From: Mangrovicoccus algicola
GTDB taxonomy: Bacteria; Pseudomonadota; Alphaproteobacteria; Rhodobacterales; Rhodobacteraceae
Assembly: GCF_014903745.1 (NCBI RefSeq)
Contig: NZ_JACVXA010000011.1
Span: forward strand, 34,814-98,813
Direction of reading: 5' to 3'
Length of the DNA stretch: 64,000 bases
Positions 9,577 to 19,285 of this stretch are shown here, piece by piece; within the stretch, counting starts at the first letter, position 1; each line of letters begins with the position of its first letter. The position numbers and the translations under genes were made by a program. The notes under the pieces were generated by a model. That model was not told the origin of the DNA, did not search any database, and saw only the letters and a list, made by a program, of their open reading frames with translations.

Positions 9577-9611
9577 GGCCGGGGCCTGTTCCCTTCACCC
9601 CCGAGGACCCC

Positions 9612-10478
9612 ATGCCCACCTGGACCGCCCTGACCACGCTTGCCGATCGCGACAAGGCGGAGGCGCTTGCCGAGCGCCTCGAGGAGATCGAGCCCGAGCC
9701 CTACGGCGTCGGCGCCTTCGAGATGGAGGACGGATCGGGCCTGTGGGAAATCGGCGGCTATTTCACCGAGGCCCCCGACGAGGTGGCGCTGGCGCTGCTG
9801 GCGGCGGCGCATGGGGCGAAATCCTTCACGGTCTCGGAACTGCCGGAAACCGACTGGGTCGCCAAGGTCCGCCGCGAACTGGCCCCGGTCGAGGCCGGGC
9901 GGTTTTGGCTGTATGGCAGCCATGATGCCGACAGCCTGCCCGATGACAAGGTGTCTCTGCTGATCGAGGCGGCGATGGCCTTCGGCACCGGCCATCACGG
10001 CACCACCCAGGGCTGCCTGACCGCCTTCGACCGGCTGCTGAACCAGGGGTTCGCCACGGGCCCGGTGGCCGATATCGGCTGCGGCACGGCGGTTCTGGCG
10101 ATGGCGGCGGCAAAGGTCTGGGACATCGTGCCGGTGGCCAGCGATATCGATCCCGTCGCGGTCGAGGTGGCGCTGGCCAATGCCGCGGCCAACGGGCTGG
10201 AAGGCCGGATCCACGCGATCGAGGCGACCGGCTTCGACCATCCCGACCTGGCGGGGCATTTCCGGCTGATCTTCGCGAATATCCTGAAGGGACCGCTGAT
10301 CGATCTGGCCCCGGACATGGGCCGCGCCGTCGCGCCGGCGGGCGCGATCATCCTGTCGGGGCTGCTCAACGACCAGGCCGGGGAAGTGCGTGCCGCCTAC
10401 GAGGCGGAGGGCTTTGCGCTGGACGATCACCTGGTGCTGGGCGACTGGTCGACACTGACGATGATCCGCGCCGCCTGA
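9612..10478 (+). CDS. prmA: Ribosomal protein L11 methyltransferase PrmA
   Basis: A 288-residue SAM-dependent methyltransferase that trimethylates lysines and the N-terminus of ribosomal protein L11. The substrate-recognition domain occupies roughly residues 1-110. It is followed by the family motif [17 protein letters not shown] motif [16 protein letters not shown], and the NPPY-equivalent segment [15 protein letters not shown], where PrmA normally has ANIL. Length is normal. The gene ends just before a strong hairpin terminator. Confidence 0.93.
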   Translation: MPTWTALTTLADRDKAEALAERLEEIEPEPYGVGAFEMEDGSGLWEIGGYFTEAPDEVALALLAAAHGAKSFTVSELPETDWVAKVRRELAPVEAGRFWLYGSHDADSLPDDKVSLLIEAAMAFGTGHHGTTQGCLTAFDRLLNQGFATGPVADIGCGTAVLAMAAAKVWDIVPVASDIDPVAVEVALANAAANGLEGRIHAIEATGFDHPDLAGHFRLIFANILKGPLIDLAPDMGRAVAPAGAIILSGLLNDQAGEVRAAYEAEGFALDDHLVLGDWSTLTMIRAA

Positions 10479-10507
10479 TCCGGCTCCGCGCGGCCCGCGG
10501 AAACGAC

Positions 10508-10536
10508 AAAGCCCCGGTCGCAGGACCGGGGCTTTT
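10508..10536. terminator. Bidirectional terminator between prmA and the DUF1127 gene
   Basis: AAAGCCCCGGTC, loop GCAG, GACCGGGGCTTTT: a 12-bp stem with A-run on one side and T-run on the other, so it can work for both convergent genes. Confidence 0.9.
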
Positions 10537-10569
10537 GATTTTGCGCGGCGGTGCCGCGTCCGGGCCGGA

Positions 10570-10773
10570 TCAGGGCTTGGAGAAATCCATGTGGCGGATG
10601 TCGTAGCGCGAGATCCCCAGATCGGCCAGTTCCCGGTCGTCCAGCGCGTAAAGCTCGGCGCGCGCGGTCTCGGCTTCGCGCCAGCGGGTCCAGGCGGCGC
10701 GGGCGCGGTCGATGAGGGCGGCGGGGCCGTGGCCGGCGGTGCGGGGCAGGGTGTTGGTGGTGATGGCGGCCAT
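10570..10773 (-). CDS. DUF1127 small protein
   Basis: A 67-residue protein ending in the DUF1127 signature: [19 protein letters not shown], then [18 protein letters not shown]. These short Arg-rich helical proteins are common in alphaproteobacteria. In Rhodobacter sphaeroides a DUF1127 protein (CcaF1) is an RNA-binding factor acting on sRNAs and mRNAs, so an RNA-related role is possible but not shown here. The start at 10773 has a GAGGAC ribosome-binding site. No CcsR-like sRNA array follows it; only the terminator does. Confidence 0.85.
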   Translation of the reverse strand: MAAITTNTLPRTAGHGPAALIDRARAAWTRWREAETARAELYALDDRELADLGISRYDIRHMDFSKP

Positions 10774-11021
10774 GTCGGTTGTCCTCTTCTCGGATCGGGC
10801 GGATGTGTCAGGACGGCTTCGATGCCGTTCGCAACAGCAGATAGGCCCCGCCGATCGCGGCCACAACCGACAGGAGAGCAAGTCCCCCTTGCGCCGGGCG
10901 CATGTCTTCGCAGTTGCAGCAAGTACCTGTTAAGCCAGCCGCCTCCAGCGTTGCCCGGCCCTGCGCGGCAGGCGATTGCGACCTTGCCCCCGCGACAGGC
11001 CTGCGAAAGCATTTGCCGGAT

Positions 11022-11056
11022 GTTCGCTTTTCGTGCTAGCCACGGGCAAAAGCGAA
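11022..11056. promoter_or_regulatory. Imperfect LexA box and inverted repeat before ruvCAB
   Basis: GTTC-GCTTTTC-GTGC (11022-11036) is one base off the alphaproteobacterial SOS box GTTC-N7-GTTC. The same bases form the left arm of a 9-bp perfect inverted repeat, TTCGCTTTT (11023-11031) with AAAAGCGAA (11048-11056). It lies 30-65 bp before ruvC, whose operon belongs to the LexA regulon in many relatives. Confidence 0.5.
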
Positions 11057-11086
11057 TGACAACAACACGGGCAGGGCGGGCAGGCC

Positions 11087-11593
11087 ATGCGCATCATCGG
11101 CATAGACCCGGGCCTGCAGCGGCTCGGTTGGGGCGTGATCGAGTCCGAGGGCTCGCGCCTGCGCCATATCGGCAACGGCGTGCTGCTTTCGGGGCAGGGG
11201 GCGCTGGCGGAGCGGCTGGCGCGGCTGTTCCACGCGCTCAGCGAGGTGGTCGCGCGCTTTGCCCCCGACGGGGCGGCGGTGGAGCAGACCTTCGTCAACA
11301 AGGATGCGGCCGGCACGCTGAAACTGGGCCAGGCGCGCGGCATCGCGATGCTTGTTCCGGCTCTGGCCGGGCTGGAGATCGGCGAGTATGCTCCGAATGC
11401 GGTCAAGAAGGCGGTGGTGGGCGTGGGACATGCCGAGAAACATCAGGTGGAACACATGATCCGTCTCCAGTTCCCGGGGGTGACGCTGGCCAATGCCGAC
11501 GCGACCGATGCGCTGGCCATCGCGCTGTGCCACCTGCGCCACAACCAGGCCAGCCACAGGCTGAACGCCGCGATCCTGAGGGCAAGGGGATGA
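11087..11593 (+). CDS. ruvC: Holliday junction endonuclease RuvC
   Basis: RuvC resolves Holliday junctions together with RuvAB during recombination repair. The 168-residue protein keeps all acidic catalytic residues: Asp7 in IGIDPG, Glu66 in AVEQTF, and Asp138 and Asp141 in [10 protein letters not shown]. The [15 protein letters not shown] segment is also typical. It overlaps ruvA by 4 bp (ATGA) and leads the ruvCAB operon. Confidence 0.97.
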   Translation: MRIIGIDPGLQRLGWGVIESEGSRLRHIGNGVLLSGQGALAERLARLFHALSEVVARFAPDGAAVEQTFVNKDAAGTLKLGQARGIAMLVPALAGLEIGEYAPNAVKKAVVGVGHAEKHQVEHMIRLQFPGVTLANADATDALAIALCHLRHNQASHRLNAAILRARG

Positions 11594-12270
11594 TCGGCCG
11601 CCTTTCGGGACAGCTGGTCTACCGCGCGACCGACCATGTCATGATCGATGTGCAGGGCGTGGGCTACCTGGTCTATTGCGCCGAACGGACGCTGGCCGGC
11701 CTGCCCGCCCCGGGCGAGATGGTCTCGCTCTATACCGACATGCTGGTGCGCGAGGACCTGCTGCAGCTTTTCGGGTTCCGCACCCTGGCCGAGAAGGAAT
11801 GGTACCGTCTGCTGTGCACGGTGCAGGGCGTGGGGGCCAAGGCGGCGCTGGCGATCCTTTCCGCGCTGGGTCCGGACGGGACCGGACGGGCGATCACGCT
11901 GGGGGATGCCAATGCGGTGCGGCAGGCCCAGGGGGTCGGCCCGAAACTCGCGCAGCGGATCGTCATGGAGCTGAAGGACAAGGCCGCGAATGTGCTGGCC
12001 ATGTCCACCCCCATCGCCGCCGCGCCCGCCATGGCGCGCCCGGTCCCGCGGGGCGCGGCGCCGCCGGTCGAATTGATCGAGGCGCCGGAGCCCTTGCCCG
12101 AACCCGTGGCGGACAACCGCCAGGCGGATGCGATCTCGGCGCTGGTCAATCTGGGATATTCCATGACCGAGGCGGCGACCGCCGTTGCCCGCGCCGCGCA
12201 GGATGCCCCCGAGGCCGATACCGCCCAGCTGATCCGCGCCGGGCTCAAGTCGCTGATGCCGAACGGATGA
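11590..12270 (+). CDS. ruvA: Holliday junction branch-migration protein RuvA
   Basis: RuvA binds four-way junctions as a tetramer and docks RuvB. The 226-residue product starts [20 protein letters not shown] (OB-fold domain I). It has helix-hairpin-helix segments in domain II ([13 protein letters not shown] and [16 protein letters not shown]), an Ala/Pro-rich linker of about 40 residues near 140-180, and the C-terminal RuvB-binding domain ([21 protein letters not shown]). The long linker is common in alphaproteobacteria. It starts inside the ruvC stop codon, so translation is coupled. Confidence 0.96.
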   Translation: MIGRLSGQLVYRATDHVMIDVQGVGYLVYCAERTLAGLPAPGEMVSLYTDMLVREDLLQLFGFRTLAEKEWYRLLCTVQGVGAKAALAILSALGPDGTGRAITLGDANAVRQAQGVGPKLAQRIVMELKDKAANVLAMSTPIAAAPAMARPVPRGAAPPVELIEAPEPLPEPVADNRQADAISALVNLGYSMTEAATAVARAAQDAPEADTAQLIRAGLKSLMPNG

Positions 12271-12304
12271 GCATGGCGGACGACGCCCGGGAGGGATGGC
12301 ACTC

Positions 12305-13327
12305 ATGAGCGATCCGCTTCAGATGACGCCGGAGGAGACGCCGGAGGATCGCGACCGCGCCCTGCGGCCGCGGCAGCTGGAGGCCTTCATCGGCCAGGCG
12401 GAGGCGCGGGCCAACCTGGCGGTCTTCATCCAGTCCGCCCGCCAGCGCGCGGAGGCGATGGACCACACGCTGTTCCACGGCCCGCCCGGCCTGGGCAAGA
12501 CGACGCTGGCGCAGATCGTGGCGAACGAGCTGGGCGTGGGGTTCCGCATGACCTCGGGGCCGGTCCTTGCCAAGGCGGGCGATCTGGCCGCGATCCTGAC
12601 CAATCTGGAGGCGCGCGACGTCCTTTTCATCGACGAGATCCACCGGCTGAACCCGGCCGTGGAGGAGGTGCTGTACCCCGCGATGGAGGATTTCGAGCTG
12701 GACTTGGTGATCGGCGAGGGCCCGGCCGCGCGCACCGTGCGGATCGAGCTTCAGCCCTTCACCCTGATCGGCGCCACCACGCGGCTGGGACTTCTGACCA
12801 CGCCGTTGCGCGACCGGTTCGGGATTCCGGTGCGGCTGCAATTCTACACGGTGGAGGAACTGACGCTGATCGTCAGCCGGGGCGCGCGCCTGCTGGGCGT
12901 GCCCTGCGATCCCGACGGCGCGGTGGAGATCGCGCGCCGCGCCCGTGGCACGCCGCGGATCGCCGGGCGGCTGCTGCGCCGGGTGGTCGATTTCGCCCTG
13001 GTCGAGGGGGACGGACGGATCACGCGCGCGCTGGCGGATGGCGCGCTCACCCGGCTGGGCGTCGACAATCTGGGTCTCGACACCGCGGACCGGCGCTATC
13101 TGCTGCTGCTGGCGGAGGCCTATGGAGGCGGTCCGGTGGGCATCGACACGATTGCCGCCGCCCTGAGCGAGAGCCGCGATGCGCTGGAAGAGGTGATCGA
13201 GCCCTTCCTGCTGCAGCAGGGCATGATCCAGCGCACGCCGCGCGGCCGGATGCTGGCCCGCGCCGCCTGGGATCACCTCGGCCTGATCGCGCCGCGCCCC
13301 GCGGATCAGGGCAATCTCTTCGACTGA
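12305..13327 (+). CDS. ruvB: Holliday junction helicase motor RuvB
   Basis: RuvB is the AAA+ ring ATPase that drives branch migration with RuvA. The 340-residue protein has Walker A GPPGLGKT at 59-66, Walker B LFIDEIH around 108-113, sensor-1 segment TLIGATTR, the Arg finger region PLRDRFG, and a C-terminal winged helix ending with the family-typical [13 protein letters not shown]. Of two close ATGs, 12305 is preferred because GGGAGG sits at usable distance, whereas for 12296 it is too close. It follows ruvA after 34 bp. Confidence 0.96.
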   Translation: MSDPLQMTPEETPEDRDRALRPRQLEAFIGQAEARANLAVFIQSARQRAEAMDHTLFHGPPGLGKTTLAQIVANELGVGFRMTSGPVLAKAGDLAAILTNLEARDVLFIDEIHRLNPAVEEVLYPAMEDFELDLVIGEGPAARTVRIELQPFTLIGATTRLGLLTTPLRDRFGIPVRLQFYTVEELTLIVSRGARLLGVPCDPDGAVEIARRARGTPRIAGRLLRRVVDFALVEGDGRITRALADGALTRLGVDNLGLDTADRRYLLLLAEAYGGGPVGIDTIAAALSESRDALEEVIEPFLLQQGMIQRTPRGRMLARAAWDHLGLIAPRPADQGNLFD

Positions 13328-13472
13328 CCGGTCGCCGGGCATGGATCGGCCCATGGCGCGGACTGGGGGGGCGCAGGGGGCCTCCGCCGACCCCGCGGCA
13401 CCGGAGGCGGCCGCGCCGACAGCGGCGGGATCGACGCATCCTGGTCCGGTCCGGAGGAATTCAGGGGAATGC

Positions 13473-13546
13473 TGGAGCGGGTGAAGGGAATCGAACCCTC
13501 GTCGTCAGCTTGGGAAGCTGCTGCTCTACCATTGAGCTACACCCGC
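13473..13546 (-). tRNA. tRNA-Gly (anticodon CCC)
   Basis: On the minus strand the cloverleaf begins GCGGGTGTAGCTC, has anticodon loop TTCCCAA (anticodon CCC), a T-arm with GGTTCGATTCC, and acceptor CACCCGC with T as discriminator and an encoded CCA. Total 74 nt including CCA. Confidence 0.95.
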
Positions 13547-13626
13547 TTGCGAGGCTCCGGATATCCGCCCCGGAGAGGGGCGTCAAGCGGGTTTTCGCAA
13601 GGCACCGCGCCGCCTTGCCGGGCGCG

Positions 13627-14547
13627 TCACCCGCGCGGATGCGCCCCGTGATAGACATCCATCAGCCGCGCCGCGTCCAGCGCGGTATAGGCCTCGGTGG
13701 TCGAGAGGTTGGCATGTCCCAGAAGCTCCTGGATGGTGCGCAGATCGCCGCCGCGGTTTAGCAGGTGGCTGGCGAAACTGTGGCGCAGCGCATGCGGCGT
13801 GGCGGTGGCGGGCAGGCCCAGCTGCAGGCGGGTGGCGCGGATCACCTTCTGGATGGCGCTCTGGCCCAGCTCGCCGCCGCGCGCGCCGCGGAACAGCGGC
13901 CCGCCGGGCGAGAGGTCGAAGGGACACAGGCGGCGATAGCGTTCCACCGCTTCGCGGGCCACGGGCAGCACGGGCACCACGCGTTCCTTGCCGCCCTTGC
14001 CGATGATGCGCAGGCTGTCGGCCAGGGGGGCCTGTCCCGCATCCAGTCCCAGCGCCTCGGAGATCCGCAGACCGCAGCCGTAAAGCAGCGTCACCACCGC
14101 AACGTCCCGCGCCGCCACCCAGGGGTCGCGCGCCTGCAGCTCCACCGTCTGCAGGACCGCGCGGGCGGCATCCTCGGTCAGCGGGCGCGGCAGCTTGCGG
14201 GTATAGCGCGGCGAACGGGTGGACAGCACCGCGGTCGCATCGAATCCCTCGCGCTCGGACCACCAGTTGTAGAAGCTCTTGACCGCCGACAGCGCCCGCG
14301 CCCGCGACCGGGCGGCCAGCCCCTTGCCGGTTTCGTGGGCCAGCCAGGCGCGCATCGCCGTGAGGTCGACCTCGCGCAGCCTTGCGGGGGCGGCGCCGCC
14401 TTCCAGATAGCCTGCCATGAAGCCCAGATAGTCGCGCAGATCGGCGCCATAGGCCAGGATGGTGGCGTCGGATGCATCGTCCAGCGCCTTCAGCGATGTC
14501 AGCCAGCGTTCCAGCAGGTCCCGCGTGGCGGGGGGCAGGCCGATCAT
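13627..14547 (-). CDS. xerC: Tyrosine recombinase XerC
   Basis: XerC with XerD resolves chromosome dimers at dif near the division septum. The 306-residue protein has the N-terminal SAM-like core-binding domain, then the catalytic domain with Arg161 (CGLRISEAL), a Lys in GKGGKE near 184-187, His252 and Arg255 in HALRHSF, His278 in LLGHANL, and nucleophile Tyr287 in TEAYT. All catalytic residues are intact. Its start overlaps the stop of the upstream DUF484 gene by 4 bp, and this DUF484-xerC pairing is widely conserved. XerD-like function cannot be excluded from sequence alone, but the neighbour favours XerC. Confidence 0.92.
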   Translation of the reverse strand: MIGLPPATRDLLERWLTSLKALDDASDATILAYGADLRDYLGFMAGYLEGGAAPARLREVDLTAMRAWLAHETGKGLAARSRARALSAVKSFYNWWSEREGFDATAVLSTRSPRYTRKLPRPLTEDAARAVLQTVELQARDPWVAARDVAVVTLLYGCGLRISEALGLDAGQAPLADSLRIIGKGGKERVVPVLPVAREAVERYRRLCPFDLSPGGPLFRGARGGELGQSAIQKVIRATRLQLGLPATATPHALRHSFASHLLNRGGDLRTIQELLGHANLSTTEAYTALDAARLMDVYHGAHPRG

Positions 14548-15239
14548 CCGATCAGCCCGCGCAGCGTCCGTTCGCAGCAGCGCCCGAACAGGGTCAGCAG
14601 GTCGGTGGCATGGCCGGGCAGGTACTGGTCGGCATCGGCGGAGCCGATCGCCAGAAGCGCCGGCGGCGCGGTATCGCCCAGCTCCAGCCGGAACAGCGCC
14701 TCGCTGGCAACCGGGCCGCGGCTTTCGTCATGCAGGCGCGGCATCTTCTCGGGCACGCGGCGCAGCGCCACGGGCACCGGACGGCCGGACCGCCAGCTGT
14801 CGATATAGCGGGTGATGTCGCCGGTCCCCACCGGCACCAGCACGGGGTGCTCCATCGGCATGCGGCCCTCCACCAGGATGCGGATCGAGGCGGCGCGCAG
14901 GATGTCGGCGACGTCGCTGCCCAGGCAGTCGAGGAAGGCCTCCAGCTGCAGCGGGGCGATCATGGCGAGGATCGCGCGATGCACCTGGGACGTGGTGGAG
15001 ACATTGTCATAGGCGGCCGAGATCACCGTCTGATGGGTGGTCTCCAGCCGCGCCAGCCGGTCCTCCAGCCGGGCGATGGCCAGGCCGCGCAGGTCGATGA
15101 CATTGCCGCCGCGCAACCCGTCATCGGCCGCGATCAGCGCCGCCATCAATTCGGTATCCTCCAGCACGGCGGAGGGGTTTGTCAGGATCTGGTCGCGCAC
15201 ATCCGGCTTTACCGCCGTCGCCGTGTCGGTCTGTGTCAT
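14544..15239 (-). CDS. DUF484 family protein
   Basis: A 231-residue cytoplasmic protein of the DUF484 family, a GAF-like fold commonly encoded next to xerC. A helical segment (RGLAIARLEDRLARLETTHQ, about residues 60-90) precedes the GAF-like part, which has the conserved LLAIGSADADQYLPGHATDLL block near the C-terminus. Function is unknown. The start at 15239 gives MTQTDTATAV; a further 18 residues upstream are possible but have no better ribosome-binding site. Overlaps xerC by 4 bp. Confidence 0.85.
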   Translation of the reverse strand: MTQTDTATAVKPDVRDQILTNPSAVLEDTELMAALIAADDGLRGGNVIDLRGLAIARLEDRLARLETTHQTVISAAYDNVSTTSQVHRAILAMIAPLQLEAFLDCLGSDVADILRAASIRILVEGRMPMEHPVLVPVGTGDITRYIDSWRSGRPVPVALRRVPEKMPRLHDESRGPVASEALFRLELGDTAPPALLAIGSADADQYLPGHATDLLTLFGRCCERTLRGLIG

Positions 15240-15375
15240 CTGCTCTGCTGCCTCGGGCGTTGTTGTTGTGCCGAGGCTAGCGCATTTTCTCACCCTTGGG
15301 AATCGCCGAACCCTTAACGGCGGCGCCCGCTGCGTCTAGGCTGGCGCTTTGACGACCCCGAAAGCGAGTGATCCC

Positions 15376-16182
15376 ATGTCCGACCTGCCGCCCGATCCCG
15401 CCGTGACCCTGCTGGGCGACGGGCCCGCCCCCGCGATGGAGGGGGAATGGCCCGACCGGCAGGTGCTGCGTGTTGCACGGCCCGAATTGCATGCCCTGGC
15501 GGTGACGGCGCCCCGGGGCCGGGTGCTGATCCTGGCCGGGGGCGGCTATGCCCGGCTGATGTACGACAAGGAAGGCATGGAGGTGGCCCGCTGGCTGGCC
15601 CGCGCGGGGCTGGAGCCGCATCTGCTGCTGCACCGGCTGCCCGGGCAGCCGGATGGCGCGGGCGGCACCTGGCCCGCCGATGTCGCGCTGCAGGACGGGC
15701 TTGCCGCGCTGGCGCATCTCGACGCGCTGGAGCCGCTGCCGCTGTTCATCCTGGGGCTGTCCTCGGGCGGGCACCTGGCGGGGGTGCTGGCCTGCCACGC
15801 GCCGCAGGCGGCGGGGGCGCTGATCGGCTATGCGCCGCTGAACGCCAATCACCGCGACCACAAGTTCCCGCCCGGCAAGCCGGATTACCCCCCGGCGGAA
15901 AAGCAGGATTTCTACGATGCCTGGCCGGTGGGCCTGGCGGCGCATCCCCATGGCGTGCCGCGGGTGCCGCTGTTCCTGGCCTATGCGCTCGGCGACCGTT
16001 CGGTGCCGGTGCAGCATCTGACGCGCCTGCTGGAGACCGCCGCCGCCGAGGGTCTGGATGCGGATGCGCATGTCTTCGGACGGGCCCCGCACGGATTCGC
16101 CCTGCGCGACCGTTCCGGCAGCCATGCGGACTGGCCGCAGCTGGCCCTTGCCTGGATGGACCGGCGGCTGGCCTGCGGCTGA
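15376..16182 (+). CDS. Alpha/beta hydrolase, esterase-like (BD-FAE/Aes type)
   Basis: A 268-residue alpha/beta hydrolase fold protein. The oxyanion-hole segment LILAGGGY (about 51-58) replaces the HGGGW/HGG of classical esterases. The nucleophile elbow is GLSSGG with Ser129, an Asp occurs in YALGDRSVP, and the catalytic His is probably in GRAPHGFALRD. No signal peptide, so it is cytoplasmic. Substrate unknown. The start at 15376 gives MSDLPPDP; a TTG 27 bp upstream is also possible. It diverges from the DUF484 gene. Confidence 0.7.
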   Translation: MSDLPPDPAVTLLGDGPAPAMEGEWPDRQVLRVARPELHALAVTAPRGRVLILAGGGYARLMYDKEGMEVARWLARAGLEPHLLLHRLPGQPDGAGGTWPADVALQDGLAALAHLDALEPLPLFILGLSSGGHLAGVLACHAPQAAGALIGYAPLNANHRDHKFPPGKPDYPPAEKQDFYDAWPVGLAAHPHGVPRVPLFLAYALGDRSVPVQHLTRLLETAAAEGLDADAHVFGRAPHGFALRDRSGSHADWPQLALAWMDRRLACG

Positions 16183-16293
16183 GCGCCGGCTTTTGCCGCG
16201 GGCGCGGGCGGCCTATCAGCGCAGGGACTCCCCCGGCGCGGCTGTTTGCGGTAACAGGAATGCGACCCTCTGGGGAGGCCAAAGGAGAGAGCC

Positions 16294-16947
16294 ATGAAAT
16301 TCTTTGTCGATTCCGCCGATATCGACGCGATCGCCGAACTGAACGACCTGGGCATGGTCGACGGCGTGACCACCAACCCGTCGCTGATCATGAAATCGGG
16401 GCGCGACATCCTCGAGGTGACGAAAGAGATCTGTGCCCTGGTCGAAGGCCCGGTTTCCGCCGAGGTGGTTTCGGTCGACGCGGAGCAGATGATCGCCGAG
16501 GGCCGCAAGCTGGCCGAGATCGCGCCCAACATCACCGTCAAGGTGCCGCTGACCTGGGACGGGCTGAAGGCGTGCAAGGTGCTCTCGGGCGAGGGCAAGA
16601 TGGTCAATGTCACGCTGTGCTTCTCGGTCAACCAGGCGCTTCTGGCGGCCAAGGCGGGGGCGACCTTCATCTCGCCCTTCATCGGGCGGCTGGATGACAT
16701 CAACCTCGACGGGATGGAGCTGATCGCCGATATCCGCGAGGTCTACGACAATTACGGCTTCGAGACCCAGATCCTCGCCGCCTCGATCCGCTCGGCCAAC
16801 CATGTCGCCGAAAGCGCGCGCATCGGGGCCGACGTGATCACCGCCCCGCCGGGCGTCATCAAGGCGCTGGCCAGCCATCCGCTGACCGACAAGGGGCTGG
16901 CCGCCTTCCTCGCCGATATCGAGAAGACCGGGCAGAAGATCCTCTGA
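16294..16947 (+). CDS. tal: Transaldolase, short (TalC/FSA-like) form
   Basis: A 217-residue transaldolase of the compact class, which transfers a dihydroxyacetone unit between sugar phosphates in the non-oxidative pentose phosphate pathway. Family motifs: [13 protein letters not shown] at the N-terminus, [10 protein letters not shown] at 23-32, the Schiff-base Lys83 in [12 protein letters not shown], and the barrel strand [15 protein letters not shown] strong AAAGGAGAG ribosome-binding site precedes ATG 16294. Fructose-6-phosphate aldolase activity is possible in this subfamily and cannot be separated by eye. Confidence 0.93.
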   Translation: MKFFVDSADIDAIAELNDLGMVDGVTTNPSLIMKSGRDILEVTKEICALVEGPVSAEVVSVDAEQMIAEGRKLAEIAPNITVKVPLTWDGLKACKVLSGEGKMVNVTLCFSVNQALLAAKAGATFISPFIGRLDDINLDGMELIADIREVYDNYGFETQILAASIRSANHVAESARIGADVITAPPGVIKALASHPLTDKGLAAFLADIEKTGQKIL

Positions 16948-16969
16948 TCCGGCGGATCGCCGCAGCATC

Positions 16970-16999
16970 GGGGCCGGGCCGCGGGGCGCCGGCCCCTTT
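16970..16999 (+). terminator. Weak terminator after tal
   Basis: GGGGCCGG, 11-nt loop, CCGGCCCC, then TTT. The stem is strong, the U-tract short. Confidence 0.5.
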
Positions 17000-17040
17000 G
17001 CGTTTCCGGCCCTGTCCGGCCCGGGACCGCCGCGCCAGCG

Positions 17041-17069
17041 AAAAGGGCGCATGGGGAACCATGCGCCCT
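17041..17069 (-). terminator. Terminator of the bactofilin operon
   Basis: On the minus strand AGGGCGCATGG, loop TTCC, CCATGCGCCCT, followed by TTT. It lies 30 bp after the bactofilin stop. Confidence 0.85.
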
Positions 17070-17098
17070 GAAAGACGGTACCGAAGGCCCTGGACGGG

Positions 17099-17605
17099 TC
17101 AGCCCTGGCCGGGCGCAGGGCCTTCCGCGGCCTGGCGCGAGGCGGGCGGCGGCAGCGCCTCCTTGGCCTCGGCAAGCGGGTTTTCGTTGCGCTGCACCGA
17201 ACCCTCGAAATGGGCCCCGGCCTCGATCGCGATGGTCTTGTGGATGATGTCGCCCTCGACACGGGCGGTGGAGGTCAGCCGGACCTTCAGCCCGCGCACC
17301 CGGCCGATCACCCGGCCATTGACCACCACGTCATCGGCGACGATCTCGCCGGAGACCACGGCGCCTTCGCCGACGGTCAGAAGCTGGGCGCGGATGTCGC
17401 CCTCGACCTTGCCCTGCACGGTGATGTCGCCCTGGGTGCGGACATTGCCGATGACCGTCAGGTCGGAGGACAGCACCGAGGCGGGCGCCTTCGGTGCTGC
17501 GGCCGGACCGGGCGCCGCCACGGGGCTGCGCGGTTCCGCCGGGGGCTTCTCGGCCTCGGCTGCAGGCTTGGATACCGGATCGGTGAGCTTATTTTTCTGA
17601 AACAT
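17099..17605 (-). CDS. Bactofilin
   Basis: A 168-residue bactofilin (DUF583), a nucleotide-independent polymer-forming scaffold that positions cell-wall enzymes. A Pro/Ala-rich N-terminal tail of about 40 residues precedes a right-handed beta-helix core (LTVIGNVRTQGDITVQGKVE onward, to about residue 135), with the repeated hydrophobic-Gly pattern of the family. A disordered tail follows. Its start codon lies inside the 3' end of the M23 peptidase gene (17-bp overlap), the classic bactofilin-peptidase pairing seen for shape genes such as Caulobacter bacA-lmdC and Helicobacter ccmA-csd1. Confidence 0.92.
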   Translation of the reverse strand: MFQKNKLTDPVSKPAAEAEKPPAEPRSPVAAPGPAAAPKAPASVLSSDLTVIGNVRTQGDITVQGKVEGDIRAQLLTVGEGAVVSGEIVADDVVVNGRVIGRVRGLKVRLTSTARVEGDIIHKTIAIEAGAHFEGSVQRNENPLAEAKEALPPPASRQAAEGPAPGQG

Positions 17606-18899
17606 CGCGCGCTGCCGTCATATAGGTCATGGGGTTGGTCGGCTTGCCCCCCACACGGACCTCATAGTGCAGGTGCGTGCCGGTGGAGCGGCCCGAATTA
17701 CCCATAGCACCGACGACATCACCTTTCGAGACTTTCTGCCCGACCTTCACGCCAAGCTTCGACATGTGGCCATAGCGCGTCTCGATTCCATATTCGTGCC
17801 GGATCGTGACCAGCCGGCCATAGCCCGACATCCAGCCCGCATGCGTCACCACCCCGTCGGCGGTGGCGTGGATCGGCGTGCCGTAGGCGGCGGCGAAATC
17901 GACGCCCTCATGCATGCGGCCCCCGCCGCGGATCGGATCGCGCCGATAGCCGAAGGGCGAGGTCACGCGATACTTGGTCTCCAGCGGCTCGGCCACGGGC
18001 AGCGCATCCATCGCCATCGAGTACAGGTTCAGCGTCTGCATGTGGGTCAGGATGTTGTTGGCGCGCCGGGTCTCGGGCGCGGCCTCGCCGCTGGTCGACA
18101 GGGCGATCGGGGTCAGGGGGCCGCCCTGGCCGTCCTGGCGGTTGCGCATGGTTTCGATCAGGCTGTCGGGATTGAGCCCCAGCCGCGCGAACATCTGGTC
18201 CAGCGGCTCCATCGAGACGGCCACCGCGTCCTCGAGCTTGGAGAAGATGCGGTCGTTCTTCTCGTTCTCGAGACGCAGGGTCAGGTTCAGGTCGGCCAGC
18301 TCGGCTTCGTTCCGTGCCAGTTGGTCGGCCAGAGCCTGACGCTCCTCGGCCATGTCGCCGAGCGCATCGGTCATCAGCGCCAGCGCGGCATTGTCCGCGG
18401 CATCCGAGGCCTCGCCCTGTTCCAGCGCTGCCAGCCGCTGCGAGGCCGAGTCGAGCTCGCCCTGGGCGGCGCGCAGCTGCGTGCGCAGCATGTCGGCCTC
18501 GTCGGTCTTTTCCTTCTGCGCCAGCTCGGCATCGAAGATGCGGGTCTGAAGCCCGGAGAGCTGGTCGAGAAGCGTCGCGAACTGCTCCTGCGCGGCCAGC
18601 GCCTCCATGTGGCGGCGGTCGCGTTCCGAGGCCAGCGCATTGATGCGGGTCTCGTAGACCGCGCGGTCCGCCTCGGCCTGTTCGCGCGCGGCGCCGCCCT
18701 GCATGAACTGCACGGTGACCAGCGCCGTCGCCGTCACGGTCCAGCCCACCAGCATCACGCCCCCGGCCCAGGCCAGGACCTGGTCGCGGGTCTTCAGCCG
18801 CACGAAACGGGTGCCGGCGCCGGATTTCAGGAAAATGCGCTTCTCCGCAAAGGGACCGGTCCGCTCCCTCGGGGCGGCCTCGAAACTTAGCGACTTCAT
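17589..18899 (-). CDS. Membrane-anchored M23 (LytM-type) metallopeptidase
   Basis: A 436-residue inner-membrane protein with a short cytoplasmic N-terminus, one transmembrane segment (about 43-65) and a periplasmic coiled coil (about 75-215). The C-terminal M23 zinc peptidase domain runs from about 320 to 425. Zinc-site motifs are MHEGVDF (HxxxD) and HLHYEV (HxH), so it should be an active peptidoglycan endopeptidase. The start at 18899 (MKSLSFEAAP) has a GGGGAG ribosome-binding site; further upstream codons read through non-conserved DNA. With the overlapping bactofilin gene it forms a likely cell-shape module. Confidence 0.92.
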   Translation of the reverse strand: MKSLSFEAAPRERTGPFAEKRIFLKSGAGTRFVRLKTRDQVLAWAGGVMLVGWTVTATALVTVQFMQGGAAREQAEADRAVYETRINALASERDRRHMEALAAQEQFATLLDQLSGLQTRIFDAELAQKEKTDEADMLRTQLRAAQGELDSASQRLAALEQGEASDAADNAALALMTDALGDMAEERQALADQLARNEAELADLNLTLRLENEKNDRIFSKLEDAVAVSMEPLDQMFARLGLNPDSLIETMRNRQDGQGGPLTPIALSTSGEAAPETRRANNILTHMQTLNLYSMAMDALPVAEPLETKYRVTSPFGYRRDPIRGGGRMHEGVDFAAAYGTPIHATADGVVTHAGWMSGYGRLVTIRHEYGIETRYGHMSKLGVKVGQKVSKGDVVGAMGNSGRSTGTHLHYEVRVGGKPTNPMTYMTAARDVSEK

Positions 18900-19285
18900 C
18901 CACACACTCCCCTGCTGGTCCGTCTTCCGCGACTTGACATGCCTGTGAACCTCGGGGGGGAGGCATAGCGGCAGACGGGCAGGGCAGCAACATCTAGATA
19001 GGTCGCAGGCCGGGCAGGAGATATCTGGGGGGACATCTCGGCGAAAACTCGCCGAAATTGACCTGTGCCGGGCGAATGGCCGCCGATGCGGCAATTGCGC
19101 AACATGGGCGGGCCGAACCGGCGTTTAATCTCGTCCGGACAGAGGTTTGGCGCAGAAATTTACGTTGCGGCAGGCCGGTTTGGGAGGGCTCATGCCCCGA
19201 TCGGCCCGTCCTGTCGAACAGGGGCGCACCAGGGGCGGTCCGGGCCGGCAGTGCGGCGCGCGGGGCGGAATCACCCGGGGCGCGG
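18900..19285. other. Intergenic region between the M23 peptidase and DUF1289 genes
   Basis: About 385 bp. It should carry the promoter of the M23-bactofilin operon near 18900-19000. Otherwise I see no gene, RNA or strong repeat. Confidence 0.45.
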
